NCBI RefSeq assembly: GCF_007655135.1
Contig: NC_045129.1
Location: 30,319,122 to 30,383,121 of the forward strand
DNA length: 64,000 nucleotides
DNA from: Punica granatum
Lineage: Eukaryota > Streptophyta > Magnoliopsida > Myrtales > Lythraceae
Direction: 5' to 3'
The notes under the pieces were generated by a model. That model made no database searches. It was not told the origin of the DNA and was given only the letters and a program-made list of their open reading frames with translations. Of this stretch, positions 1 to 11,582 are shown piece by piece. A program made the translations under genes and the position numbers. Positions within the stretch are counted from its first letter, which is position 1. Each line of letters starts with the position of its first letter.

Positions 1-689
1 TTGATAAGGACTATAAAGTATGACCCATGACTTCCCTATGGTACTATTGAAACAATGTTGCTGTATCTGACAGGAAAAAAGAAAAAAAACAATGTTGCTG
101 TAATGAGCTTGAGAATATGCCAGACCAGGAGCCGTTGAGGAGCGAAATATCGTGGATTCTTTATTAAATATCATTGGTCCCATGTTTGGCTGGTTCAATA
201 GGATTGGTAAGGCTCATAATTTTATATTTCACGAGGATTTCTTGTTGCTGCCCATTTCGTGATTCATTTAGTTGATTAACTTGATGTTTCGTGCATGGCT
301 TCTTCTGTAGTAATAAAAGAGTACTAGAAGATTGGATGAAATGCTAAAACCTTAAAACTTAGTTTATGAGCGAAAGTAATTGACAAAGATTGGGTTTGTT
401 CCCCGCTATCTCAGGAGCTCAATGTCTGGGTTTTGCTAGAGACTTGCTCTATAGTGCTAGCAAAACGTTAACAACGGGTACACTTTGGAGAATGAATTGA
501 AATCAAGCTATGAGACAGTCGTCCAAGGTAGGCTGGGAAGGCCATGACAAGGTAAATTGCAGAAGAGAGCAGCTTTAGTGAGATCTATCTGATTCCAAAA
601 TGGACCAATGATCTTTATTTATTTTCCAACTGATCCTTTTTGCGTAATGGCCAAGTACTCTAATGGATCACATACTAAAACTTCTGCAG
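1..689. other. Unannotated left flank
   Basis: No supported coding region. It lies directly upstream of LRR-gene remains and may hold decayed introns or exons of the same gene, but I could not recognise any repeat unit here. Confidence 0.3.
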
Positions 690-1480
690 ATATCTTAGCT
701 TCAATAACTTTAAAGGTGAAATTCTCACGGAGCTTGCCGATCGTCCAGGACTTCGCTATCTCTATCGACAATAAAAATGTATGACTGGGAGAATACCGAC
801 GGGATTATACTCCCTTCCAAATCTTCAGCATTTATAAGTCTCTGATCAACTAACGCATCTCCAGTTACCTTGCTTGTGATCATTAATCTTAATTGGTTTT
901 CTTGTAGGGATGTTGGCAACAGCCACTTGGTACTCTGAGGGAGTTGACATGGAATTAAAGGTTGCTTTCCAGCTCTGAGAGTATAAAACATGTGAGTCAC
1001 TTGTGCTTGAGTACCTCTTCTGAAATTTGTTCTAAAGTACATGCTCCCGGGGATTAAATCGAATCGCAGTTTCCTGAATAATAACTACTTAACCAGGGAA
1101 ATTCCCTCACAACTTGCCAATATGGTCAGCTTGGAAATTTTGATTTCCTCTTCAAGAGCCCTTTGTTCATTTGTTAACATGTATATTTATATAATGTATT
1201 GAATTTTCGGAGTACATATATTTTTCTGTTTATAGACATAATTCACACTGCTTTCTCTATTTAAAGTACTTATAAAACAAGAAAACTTCTGGAGCAATGG
1301 CTACCGAACTTGCTAGTATGTAGCTCTCAGTATCTGTCTACCTTCCACAACTCGTGATATGCAACTTTACAATCTGTTCACATATGTTTATAGGTACATC
1401 GAGGGGAATTCACTCAAACCGGGTGTGAAACAGATCTCCACCTGGTCCTCGAATTTTCTGACTCGGAATTCATATTTTAG
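690..1480 (+). pseudogene. Decayed leucine-rich-repeat (LRR) protein gene, intron-containing
   Basis: Pieces of one LRR protein appear in order on the plus strand. They are SFNNFKGEILTEL at about 696-735, a TGRIPTGLYSLPNLQHL repeat after an in-frame stop near 771, DVGNSHLV and GCFPALR at about 909-980, NNNYLTREIPSQLANMVSLEIL at about 1076-1143, YIEGNSLKPGV at about 1394-1426 and a C-terminal VLEFSDSEF ending in TAG at 1478-1480. These match, from memory, a conserved plant secreted LRR protein. Splice-like AG acceptors precede several pieces (690, 909, 1393), so it is a decayed gene copy and not a retroposed cDNA. It has stops and frame changes, and the repeats expected between 1150 and 1390 are missing. 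The minus-strand open frame over 725-1042 is a shadow. Confidence 0.7.
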
Positions 1481-2717
1481 TATGAGAGTCCAAAACACTT
1501 AATATGGTTCCACATCATATTGATCCTTGAAGCATTCTGACTTTCTCTCTTCTATCTTCCTTTTCTTTCTTCGGTGCCTTCTTCTTCTTTTTTCTCTTTT
1601 TTTAAGCCGGAACATGATGACCTGGACTTTTGTTCTTGCATCTCAATTTAATTGCACACTCCTATATCTGCAAATTGGACATCAAGACTCTTGAGTTTTC
1701 CAGTCGCGTAAGTTTACAACAACAGTTGGTAGAATGCCTGTCAGGGAAGTACTCCGAGTGAGTTTTTCAATCATTTCTTGCTTTCTTTTGTCAAAGAAAC
1801 CTCTTATGCTGTACCTGCTTCAGAGGTCAATATAAACTTATTTTGAAATACCAATATGTAATGCAGTTTATCGCCCGAGCTGCGTAAAATTAGTTTAATT
1901 CTTTGTATTTTGTTGATCTATAAATAATTATTTATAGTGTCGTGTTACTTGAATGCTTGGCCATTCTCTCTGGATTTTCCTTTTGAACAGCTTACGGGCC
2001 ATGTCAAAGAAATGATCATCTTTGTGATCCTCCCAAATAGAAGCAAATCAAACACTGAAACTTATCACTGCATTTATATAGTGCAAATATGAAGGATTGT
2101 CAATATGTCCTGATTTTTGCATTGATATTTGAGATTCACAAAACAACAGAAACACGTGCGTGTTCTTTTACTAATATTTAAAAAAAATGAGGAAAAAGTA
2201 GTTTGTCACTGAGTTTTGAAAGTGGTAAAGGTTTACTCCATGATCTTTCAAAAGTTGCACGTTACCCCTAACCTCTATAGGAAATATGCAACTTCTGAAA
2301 AGTCGGGGAACAAACTTTTACCACCGTCAAAGCTCAGGTGGCAAACTGCTTTTTCATCTAAAAAAAGGAGTATGAACCCATTAATTTTATTAGCCCAAAG
2401 CTTTTCCCAAAGGTAATTCCCAAGGAAACTCTATCAGAAATAGATAAGGCAATCTAAGCATTAATAAAATCTAGGTGTCAAGTTATATAGAGTTTTTCCC
2501 CATATTAGACTCTCTCTTTTTAACTTATTCTCAAACTAGATTTACTTTGAAAATAATTTCCAATCTAGACTTTTTATGTAAAATCATTTCAATTCAATCC
2601 CTATTCTTTAAAGTCTTCTAAAAACACCCTAAAAAAGTATAACTGGATAACCATTAAAAAAAATAGTTGTTTTGACAATTTGGTTAACCGGTTAATCGTG
2701 TTTTTAAAAATAATAAA

Positions 2718-2942
2718 TTCTATATAGAAATTAACCGGTTCGGCTATTTTGGACAAAATTCTTAGGAGTCAAATGTGAATTGAAGCCAATTTTTGTACCC
2801 ATAAAGATACTCCTATGTTTTATTTACTATACCCATTTTTCCGATTTATTTAACTAAAATCTACATAAACATTAATTGGGTTCGGCTATATTAGACGCAA
2901 TTTTTAAGAGTCGAATGTAAATGGAAGTCGATTTTTGTGGAT
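2718..2942 (+). repeat. Diverged direct repeat, two copies about 142 bp apart
   Basis: A segment of about 80 bp at 2718-2798 recurs at 2860-2940. Both copies share GGTTCGGCTAT, an AGTC(A/G)AATGTAAA-like block and a (C/G)ATTTTTGTG block. The copies differ at many positions, so the duplication is old. Confidence 0.65.
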
Positions 2943-3248
2943 TTTTTAGTTTTGCTAATATAATTTTGAATTAATTTTACTATTTAAATATTTTAGTTAT
3001 TTTACTTAGTCATTTTATTATTTTATATTTTTAAAATTATTTATAATTAAAGATCAGTGGACTGTGGGTAAAATGATTGTAGTAAGTCACTAATCAAATC
3101 GGTTGTTGGTTACAAGCCAAATTGAAGTAGAATTGATCCTCAAGTACATTCTTGATTTTTTTTAACCAAACATACCCATCCTCGGGCGTTTTGTGGATGA
3201 GCAAACATTTAAGAATTTAATTAAGGATAAATGATAATGGTGTTTTTT

Positions 3249-3392
3249 TTTTCACCTATCCTCTATTGAGTTAAGGACTTAAATCAAACAAATTAAAATG
3301 TTTCGGGAATATACGTAAAAAGAGGAATAATGTTACCTATTTCTTATTGGGCAAAGGACTTAAATCAAACGAATTGAAAATGGGGAATGTAA
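3249..3392 (+). repeat. Short direct repeat, two copies about 78 bp apart
   Basis: A block reading ACCTAT..CT..TTG.G..AAGGACTTAAATCAAAC.AATT occurs at about 3257-3299 and again at about 3336-3378. No transposon ends are visible. Confidence 0.6.
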
Positions 3393-3742
3393 ATAAATAA
3401 ATAAAATAATGTAAGTCTATTATGGAAATTAGTTTTCAAAGAAGTTTATTATGGGAAATATTTCACAAAAGAGATGCAAATACTTTGCTCATCCACCAAG
3501 GCCAATTAATGGGTCGAGCGGATTATCTAATACTTTATTAGGGTTGGATTCGAAAATACAGAAGCAAGGGAGAAATTTTTAAGAAAACGGAAATCGAAAA
3601 TGTGAAAATAAATGGTTCGAAATATAATGATCAAATCATTTGGCCTAACAAATCAACCCAATTAACTGGTACTTTATTCGAACCGAATTCAATTCGAAAA
3701 CACGAAATAAAGAGAAAACAAAAAAAACTCAAAAAAAGGAAA

Positions 3743-3905
3743 ATAAGTGGCGAGCCAGGAAATGTCCCCATTCGCCCCAGGTCCACTAAATAAAGGGGAA
3801 ACAAAAAAAAAAGAAAGAAACTCAAAATATAAATAAAATAAAATAAAAAGAAAAATAAGTGGCGAGTGGAGAAAATACTCCCACTTGCCCCCAAGTCCCA
3901 TAGTG
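3743..3905 (+). repeat. Direct repeat with purine-rich linker
   Basis: ATAAGTGGCGAG starts a unit at 3743 and again at 3854, a period of 111 bp, each followed by a similar C-rich stretch. The linker is A/G rich, so the minus strand reads as long phenylalanine/leucine-rich open frames over 3631-4087 that are low-complexity artefacts. Confidence 0.6.
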
Positions 3906-4348
3906 GGACCCGGTTTCATGTCTCGTATATTATTTGGTAGTTCAATTAAAGAAGGATTTGGAAAATGTATAGAAATATATACCAGGCTTATGGACCCTTC
4001 TCTAGCCGAGGGGGGCAAAAAAAAAAAAAAAAGCAGAGAGAGAGGGAGAGGGGGAGTGGGGGTATCTGAAGAATGTCCTTTGGCCACTTGTCATCGCCAT
4101 GAAACAAGTATAGAAGCTAACAGAAAATAATCTGTGATTGCCACAAAAAATCAAAAGGGGTTTACCATACTAACGCCACCCAATGGGTTCTAAGTTTGAC
4201 ATCCAGTAAGACTATCCGTACCATTTTATTAGCTATTAATATTTCTATTTCATTATACTATGCCTATGGATCTTCTTCATATTCGAAAAAAAAATTCTTA
4301 AAAATATTACATTTCAAATATCTGGATGCAAAAAAATATTATATTTTT

Positions 4349-4526
4349 TGATTGATTCAAGCGGTTCACCGCTTGTTCTCCTCAAGTAAATGTATCAAGT
4401 TCGAGTCTTGTGCATATAAAAAATCTACGCTGTGAGAGTTTTATCCATTTGCGGGCCGACTCGGCTCGACTAGATTAGTCATGGCTCAATTGAACTTCCG
4501 GATACTAGAGTTCACACTGAAAAAAT
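4349..4526 (+). mobile_element. tRNA-derived SINE, copy A
   Basis: The unit of about 180 bp begins with TTGATTCAAGCGGTTC (box A-like) and has AGTTCGAGTCTTG (box B-like) about 45 bp later. It ends in TTCACACTGAAAAAA, a short A tail. It aligns over its whole length with 26230-26409 and with reverse-strand copies at 13321-13496 and 14164-14346. The RNA polymerase III-type boxes and A-rich end fit a SINE. Target-site duplications are not clear. Confidence 0.65.
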
Positions 4527-4644
4527 ATTTGATTTGAAAGAATTGTAATTTTTTATATTTTACTCTTTATAAAAGAAACTTTACTAATATTTCTTTATAA
4601 ATTTACTTTTCACTGTTTTCAATTAAACGAATAATATTATATAT

Positions 4645-5664
4645 GTGAAATAAAAATGGTGTTGAATTAACTAAATGTGCCTTTTTTAAAAATATAGAAA
4701 TTAGAAATTGAATAATGAAATAGCAATATTAAAAATAAAGTTTGAAAAAAAATCGTTGCATAGAGTATTATCAATATTAGTAGAAATAGTGCTTGAAGAA
4801 AATGAATATATTGAAAGCATATCATTTTTATTTTTTGAAATTTTTTAATCTTATAAGTATTCGTATCTTTTATGATTTTGGAATATAAAAATTTTTAAAA
4901 ATCAATAAATATAACTTTATTACACTTGATTTTGCTTCTGATATGATTATGTAGAATATCTATCTAAAAGATTTTGGAAAATAATGATTATAAGATAATA
5001 ATGAAAAAATTTGGAGTCAAATCGTGAACTGAAAAAAGTTGGCCAGAGGTTGTAAAATAATATCATAGTATGGGGAGTAAATTGTAAAAAAAACTGAATA
5101 ACGAAATTGAAATAATAAAGGATGGGAAAAGAAAAAAAAAAAAAAAAGAGTTGTCACCCCATGGGAGAGTTAATTGTGAAAATAAAAATGATGTTTAATT
5201 AATTAAATGTACCATTCTTTTTAAAAAAAATATATAGAAATTTAGAAATGATGATATAGCTAGCAATATCAAAATAAAGTATTGAAAAAAAAAATAGAAC
5301 CTTAGAGTATTATTGACATTAGCAGAAATAGTGCTTGAAGAAAATAAATATATTATCATTTTTATTTTTTAAAAATTTTTTATCTTATAAGTATTTGTAC
5401 CTTTTATTATTTTGGAATATAAAAATAAAAAAGCACTCAATAAATAGAACTTTATTGCACATAGGTTTGCTTCTGATATGATTATGTAGAATATCTATCT
5501 AAAAGATATTTAGAAAATAATTTTAAGGATTATAAGATAATAGTGAAATTTTTTTGAGTCAAATTGTGAACAAAAAAAAGTTATAAGACATAGAATAATA
5601 TCATAGTATGGGGAGTGAAAATATATGTGCCACTTGATACTTGTCAGCCGTGGGAGAGTTACTT
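4645..5664 (+). repeat. Tandem duplication of a unit of about 500-530 bp
   Basis: Unit 1 (about 4645-5175) and unit 2 (about 5176-5664) share long blocks in the same order: GTGAAA(A)TAAAAATG, AGAAATAGTGCTTGAAGAAAA, TTGCTTCTGATATGATTATG, a TATCATAGTATGGGGAGT block and a GGGAGAGTTA end. The copies differ by many substitutions and small indels. No coding potential or transposon termini are seen, so an unequal tandem duplication of intergenic DNA is the simplest reading. Confidence 0.8.
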
Positions 5665-6266
5665 GCAACTCTCCTTTTATATATATATATATATATTCTC
5701 TATCGATTCATCATATCAAAAGGGATTGACAAAATGTTCTAGAGAAATTTTAATGAGAAGTTAGCATCATCAAATTAACTCATACAATTGTTTTCCGATC
5801 AGGAAGCGTGGGCTCGTATGTAGAGATCACAAGCATATGATGAACTCATGTTTTCCCAAGTTCTATAAATTTAATTAGCTATTTATCTGTTGCATGACTA
5901 GTGCATAATTAAAAACAATTAACTGTAGAGGAAGATGCTGAAAAGACTAAAAAGGAAGACATCATTGCTTTAGACATAATACCAAACAAAAAAGAAAAGC
6001 CTTAAAATTTCCAATACATAAAAAATGAAAAAGAAAAAAACAATGAAGGAAAAGAAAAGAGAGAGAGAGAGAGAGAACAGAAGAAGCACAAGACTCAGAC
6101 TTGACATCTGTTTGCCCTCATCACAATTTCTCTCATACTACACTTTGACACCCAAATGACATGCAATTATTCAAACGAATTCACCTCCACTCCCATTCAC
6201 CAAATTCTCATACCATAAGGCAAAATTTCACATTCTTAGATCCCACGTCACTTCACCTTTCCCATG
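5665..6266. other. Intergenic, 3' side of the FLA gene
   Basis: It holds a TA microsatellite just upstream (about 5677-5695) and a GA tract at about 6058-6077. Part of the right half should be the 3' UTR of the minus-strand FLA gene. Confidence 0.4.
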
Positions 6267-7214
6267 TCACAAGTAAAACTTCCCAATCAACATCGCCCCG
6301 ATGATCACCAGCCAGTAACTTGTGCTCGATTTCACCGCTTCTGATGCATCGACGGGGGCACTATCTGCTGCAGGCCCTTCTGTGGTAGCGGCTGCGCTCT
6401 TCTTCTTGGACTTGGCGGGTGCCGGAGCCGGTGCGGGGGGTTTGGCACCGAAGATGCTCATTGGAAGCAAGACCTGGTCGACCTGATAGACAGCCAACTG
6501 GCCGTCGGAGAAGATGGTGTTATCAACTGCCGCGTTGGTGACCCCAGTGGAGACGTTCACCTGGTTTCCCGAGGTGGTGATGTTCATGGGGAACTCATAA
6601 TCGCCGCTTCCGCCAGCCTGCGTCCTCAGTGGGTTGCTCACCGTCTGGAACTGTGCCGTCGAGAGGAAGTTCGGAATGACGTGGAACTGGATCAGTTCGA
6701 CCTATGCATTCGTTCATATTGGAAAAAATCAGGAGATGTTGCATGTTAAATGCAATATTATTAAGTACTAGGTCCCTTGAAGACCCATTTAACGTGGCCT
6801 ATGAGAAATAGGTCAGCACAAATATTTAATCAAAACTCTCATATAGTGGACCTTAGTCAATCTAGACATGCTTATTTATATCTCGAATGGATGAAATTCG
6901 AAAATTTGATGAACCTGGTCCTCGTTGGAGAGCGAGTTGAGGGTGCCAGACCGGAGGCTCGCAAACGCATTATCGGTCGGGGCGAAGACCGTGAGGCCAT
7001 TGTTGGAGTTGTTGAGCTGGGCATTGATCTGGTCAGCCACAGCGGTGCTCTTCATCAGCTTGAGAAACACGGTGAATTGGCCGGCCTTCTCAAGGACCTT
7101 GGTGATGTTATCGGGGCCTGCTGGCGCTGGAGCCTGAGCAGGCTGGGCTGATGTCGTGCCGCATTGGAGGAGGAAGAAGGCCACAAGGAGGGAGAGTAGG
7201 ACTAGCTTCACCAT
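6267..7214 (-). CDS. FLA12: Fasciclin-like arabinogalactan protein, FLA11/FLA12 type
   Basis: This is a cell-surface arabinogalactan protein, tied in the family to secondary-wall deposition and cellulose architecture in stems. Exon 1 is 6915-7214 and exon 2 is 6267-6701; the intron at 6702-6914 has GT and AG ends and phase 0. The product is 244 residues, a typical length for single-fasciclin FLAs. Residues 1-23 form a signal peptide. AP-rich glycomodules lie at 24-34 and about 188-197. One fasciclin domain lies between them, with the H1 motif TVFAPTDNAF (75-84), the central FHVIPNFLS region and the H2-like VYQVDQVLLP (171-180). A basic KSKKK patch is followed by a hydrophobic tail (229-244) that fits a GPI-anchor signal. 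Without splicing, exon 1 runs into a stop after HPFEI, so the intron is needed. FLA11 and FLA12 cannot be told apart by sequence alone; local gene order favours FLA12. Confidence 0.9.
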
Positions 7215-9033
7215 CTTTTCTATATGGAAAATAAGGAATGGAATAGTGAATATACAAGTGAAAGGAAACTCTATTAAGGTTGTGTGAGGGGGAGAGGGAG
7301 ATGGAATGGTATTTATTTGAGAAAATGGGGAGAGGGGTTTATTTATTTATAATCATTAAAGTTGGAGAAAAATATTTAAAAAATTAGGTAAAATGTTGCA
7401 ATATTAGTTCGGGGGTATTAAAAATAGTAGTTAGCACATTATAATTGGACATGAGAGGTCGGAGAATGATTAGAATTAAAGCTGTAAATTTCACTGTTGC
7501 AGCCACTAGCTTGCTTGAGGAGGCAGGAAATAATGCTGGATCGGAGGCAGATCCCAACTGGGCATTGCCCAAATAAAAGTCATGAATGATTGCATTATCG
7601 CTTAGCTCGTTTTAGGCCGTATGAGTGTCACGAGGCTACGATCATTCATGGTTTCTCGCAATGAAAATACTTCGTGAATAAGTATTCTTCAGGGCAAGCT
7701 ACGCTAGCAGAACGATCGAGGGTGATTTGAAGGTCGATGTCTAGACTTTCTTATAGTGTTTCTATGGAATGAAGGAATGTCTATGAATGGAGGTTTATGA
7801 GGGTTTCTCAAATGGGACCCAACTTCCTCAAGTCTTATCACGTCCCCCAATTTCTTTCTTCTTCTTCTTCTTTTTTTTTTTAACAATGCTTGTTGTTTAA
7901 ATCTCAGTGTGGGGCCTTCCCATCAACACCATTGCAGATGAAGGGTTGACTTAGATGTATGATATTTTCATCTTTTGTTTCCTCTCTAGAAACTTTTTAT
8001 CTCATTCTTTTTAGAATTTTTTCGGATTATTGAAGGGACTCGTAAGACTAATATGATATAAGAAACGAGGATGTGCACTATACAAGGCATGAAAATTCCT
8101 ATTAATAAGAACTGAACTCAAGATCTCTTGGTTCAGAGTTTAGGGCGCGTCACACTGTCCCGAACTCCCTTTTTCAGTAAAATTTATCAAGTTAAAATCT
8201 TAACATAATTGAAATTTGTGAAAAAGGAAAATCGTTTTAGTTTAGATATGGCCTTTTAAATTGGGCCCCCAATAATCTCACTCACCATGCTCCAAGCCAA
8301 CTGGATGTTTGTTGGGCCATCTCTTCTTGTTTCTGCTGTTGAGTGGAATCAATCACCTTGATAGAGAGATGATCAGACAAGATGGCTTCTTTTTTAGGTT
8401 AATTTCATGCCATTTTCATTCCCTTTTCCAATAGCTGGCAGAAGCCACAGGACAATTCCAGATTTAGATAAGTTTCCGGACCCGATTTCAAAATTTTTAC
8501 AGTTCTCACGACACCGCAAACTATCATATCACGCAAAGATATTTGATTCTGAACATAGAGATCGTACTCTATTTCCATAATCCTCAATGCTCATGCAGAT
8601 TTTTGAACAAATCAGATGTTTAAAGGGCCTCATATCCCGTTGATACCGAAACTCAAATGCTTGCTTGTAATATGGATTGCTTCAAGTAGACAAGAAACTT
8701 GAGAAATTACAGAAATCCGACATCTGAGAAAGAAGTATGCTTCTCAAAAATTGATCAGATTCGATCATATATTGATTACAAGATGTTCTGCTAACTCCTG
8801 CGATCCATAAAAGTTAAAGGAACAGATGTCCTACTCTCCTTCACGATGCTACCTACAATTTTCCCGTGCTCATGTCTAATTCCTAATTATAAGCATTGTT
8901 CAATCTTTCAGGGACCAAACAAGTAAACACATGGCTAGGCTGTCTGTTTTGTGGCATTTCTATGTGGTTCTATATGGATGCCATTTACAATGACAAAAAG
9001 AATTGGTAGGAACGGGTAAATCCAAGAAGCCGC
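7215..9033. other. Intergenic between FLA and NF-YC10-like genes
   Basis: The first 100 bases should hold the FLA promoter and 5' UTR. The rest has no supported gene. A weak tRNA-like segment (reverse strand, about 8020-8160, TCTTGAGTTCAGTTCTT) could be an old SINE of another family. A poly-T/CTT-rich tract lies at about 7855-7880. Confidence 0.35.
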
Positions 9034-10616
9034 TCATGTCTCTTCCTGTTCAATCTCTTTCAAGGCATCTTCAGCTTTCATTTTCTCGGGAACAAAATCT
9101 GCAGCATCGACCAATGCAGCTTTAACAATTGTAGGATCATACAAGTGCAAAACATAAAGGATAAGGATATAGAGAATTAAGATCGGGAAAACCAGTTAGT
9201 CATATTGAAAGTTACCTGAAAGGAAGTCGTATCTCCTCTCTTTAGCAACAAGTGAAGCTGAAAGAACAAGCAGCAGCAATCAGTATCCCTTGAACAGTTT
9301 CTTGCCAGGGAAAGACGAGTTGCTCTATGAACTACTTGATCTTTGATTTGTCAAACATATCGATCTTGTCGAATAGATATAAGTTACATGAGAAAGGTCA
9401 AAAGATAGCTTCAAGATAGTACATAAGAACAAGCAAAAGGGACCGAACTAAAGCAATGGTAACTCTAAGGTTTTGAAGGAGAACAAAGACAACTTAGTTC
9501 ATACTTCACCCTCATCCCGACTCCATCCGTAGAATATTCAATATAACACTACATTGCACAGACCGAATGCTAACACCTTTAGAAATCTCCTTGAGCAAAC
9601 CGATTTACCAGGAACCGACGCGTTTATAATTAGATTCCATGTCAGAGTTGTTACACATAACTATCTTTCCAACACGAAGCAAGATCACCAGGCAAGAATA
9701 GAGCTCATTTTCATAAGAAGAGAGAGATCATGGGGCCACTCACAGAGGTGGCTATACTTGAGATATCTCTTGCGGTCCCGAGCAGCAGCCGAAGTAAATG
9801 CGTCTTCGCAAAATTGTCCAATGAATTTTTCCTGCAAACAATGACATAGCAAATTCATGACAACCTCAACATTACCAATTAGCATTACATTGTAATCTCC
9901 CAAAAGACACATTGGTGCATTGGGCTTCACATTCATCGCACATATATTGCACATTGCTCATCAGCAAACCTCCAACATTGTACAATGTTGCATATATTCA
10001 GACACAACGGCAGCGGCGGCCATCATGCGGCCGGAATTTGGTGGCTTTCATCGGCATAAGAACTGCCAGTTCATGCATATTCATAGAAACACAAACCAAC
10101 ATTGCAATTAAAAAAGAAAATAAAAATAAAAATTGCAGAAGGAAGGGGACAGGATTGAATTACAGTAGCTTTGTTGATGAGGAAATAGGCCTCCTGATTG
10201 ATTTTCAAATCGGGACCTCCGCTCTTCACAATCCTCTGCACTCTGTTCATCGGAATCACATTCAGCTTCGCCTCCTCATCCACTTCCTCTTCCTGTTCCT
10301 CTTCCTCCTTCCTCCTCCTCTGCTTCTTAGAGCAGCTGCTAGGGTTCCCATTGCTCGTCCGCTGCCGTTTCGAAACCACACTCTTCTTGGGTTTCTCTCC
10401 CCCTCCATGGGATTCCGAGCTCGAAGAAGGCACAATCAACACCTCCGGTTTGTTCACGGTGCCATTGGGTATGATGCTCTGCTTGTTCTTCTTCTTCTTC
10501 TTGTTCTTGCTCTTCTGGTCTTGCGTCTCTCTGGGTCTGTGGTGGTTTGATGTCTTGGCGGTTCCCATGTTGTCTTTCGATTTGTCTTTCGTTTTCCCAT
10601 TCGTTGCCTTCTTCAT
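9034..10616 (-). CDS. NF-YC10: NF-YC10-like histone-fold protein (CBF/NF-Y/CHRAC family)
   Basis: This is a nuclear histone-fold protein related to NF-YC, CHRAC15 and the small subunits of DNA polymerase epsilon. It is expected to pair with an NF-YB-like partner on DNA. The exons are 10164-10616, 9744-9831, 9216-9257 and 9034-9098. All junctions are GT/AG and the frame stays open, giving 215 residues. The N-terminal 118 residues are low complexity: lysine-rich patches, an S/G stretch, a VVSKR motif and an acidic E-rich run. The histone fold begins at about 119 (NVIPMNRVQRIVKSGGPDLK) and runs through FLINKATEKFIGQF to SHLSSLVAKERRYDFLS. The protein ends in DFVPEKMKAEDALKEIE. The start was put at the first in-frame ATG (10616). 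The long plus-strand open frames over 9912-10797 are antisense shadows. An exact assignment within the family is tentative. Confidence 0.88.
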
Positions 10617-11582
10617 CCCCTCACTCACTGACCGGCAAATCAAATTTCACAGTCTTACTGATTTTTGGGGGAAGCAGAGAAAGACAGGAACATCTGGGCA
10701 GTGTTTTGCTGGCGATTTTGTTATTTTGGGCTTAGGGCACAGTTTCTCCTCCTCTTGGGCTCCAAACTCCTCTCCATGTCAAGGCCCAGTTGGTTAATTT
10801 ATTTGTTCTTGCATCGATCGATCGATTTACGGACTCCGACGTCTCGATATTCCTAGTGCAGGTAGATGTTTGGGTTCCCTTGATAACCAAATGATTCGAT
10901 AGTTGTGATTGATCCATTCAAAAATGATACATTTCATGGTCTTGAACCGATCAGATTGCAAAAGATTTATGTGAAACCTATAATGAGATCACTCGTAAAT
11001 TAATAGGTGGATAACTGAATCAGTGTTACAATGTACGGTCTAGGACAATACGATAACTTTCCGTGAGGCTTAAATGGTTTTCGAATGTTGTAATTGTTCA
11101 TTTTTTGGTAAATCACAAGTATTCACAACTTATTAACAATTAATTTCATTCGGATATCGACTTGGCTCTGACCATAAAGTGCTTCCAATGATATTCAAAC
11201 ATCTATATTCATATACTGAGAGCTCAAATTGTTGTTGAATCATATCCAACTTATTAATGTTATACTTGTCCTTCTTTAACAACAACGAGATCAATGAGAA
11301 AGAACAGGAAAGATTTGAGTGAGTAAGAAGCTGCAAAGAATTAAGCAATAAGGTAGAACATAAATGATGTTTGACTATGACACTACATAATCTGACTGAA
11401 AGTATTTGAGCTTATTATAATAGCCAAGCTTTGGCCTTTATTTCTACACACAAACCCATGAAGCAGAAGATCAAAACAAGATCATATATAAGCACATACA
11501 TAAGACAGACGGCTGCGCTCGCTAGTTGAAACCTTGGAGAAAACAAAACATCAGACTCCTGTTAGATTGATGGTCTCTCTTA
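10617..11582. other. Intergenic between NF-YC10-like and root-cap gene 1
   Basis: It contains the NF-YC10-like promoter side (about 10617-10800), a short ATCGATCGATCG stretch near 10815 and the 3' UTR side of root-cap gene 1. I see no additional gene. Confidence 0.35.

Larger units (their letters stand above)
1481..3600. other. AT-rich intergenic region
   Basis: No gene is supported. The region is strongly A/T rich, and the short open frame at 2216-2416 has no recognisable features. Two local direct duplications inside it are listed separately. Confidence 0.5.

Noticed and set aside
3631..4130. Phe/Leu-rich open frames on the minus strand and a plus-strand frame
   Set aside because: Low-complexity translation of A/G-rich repeats.
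9912..10797. Long plus-strand open frames of 199-212 residues
   Set aside because: Antisense shadows of NF-YC10-like exon 1, which has a conserved histone fold and consistent splice sites on the other strand.
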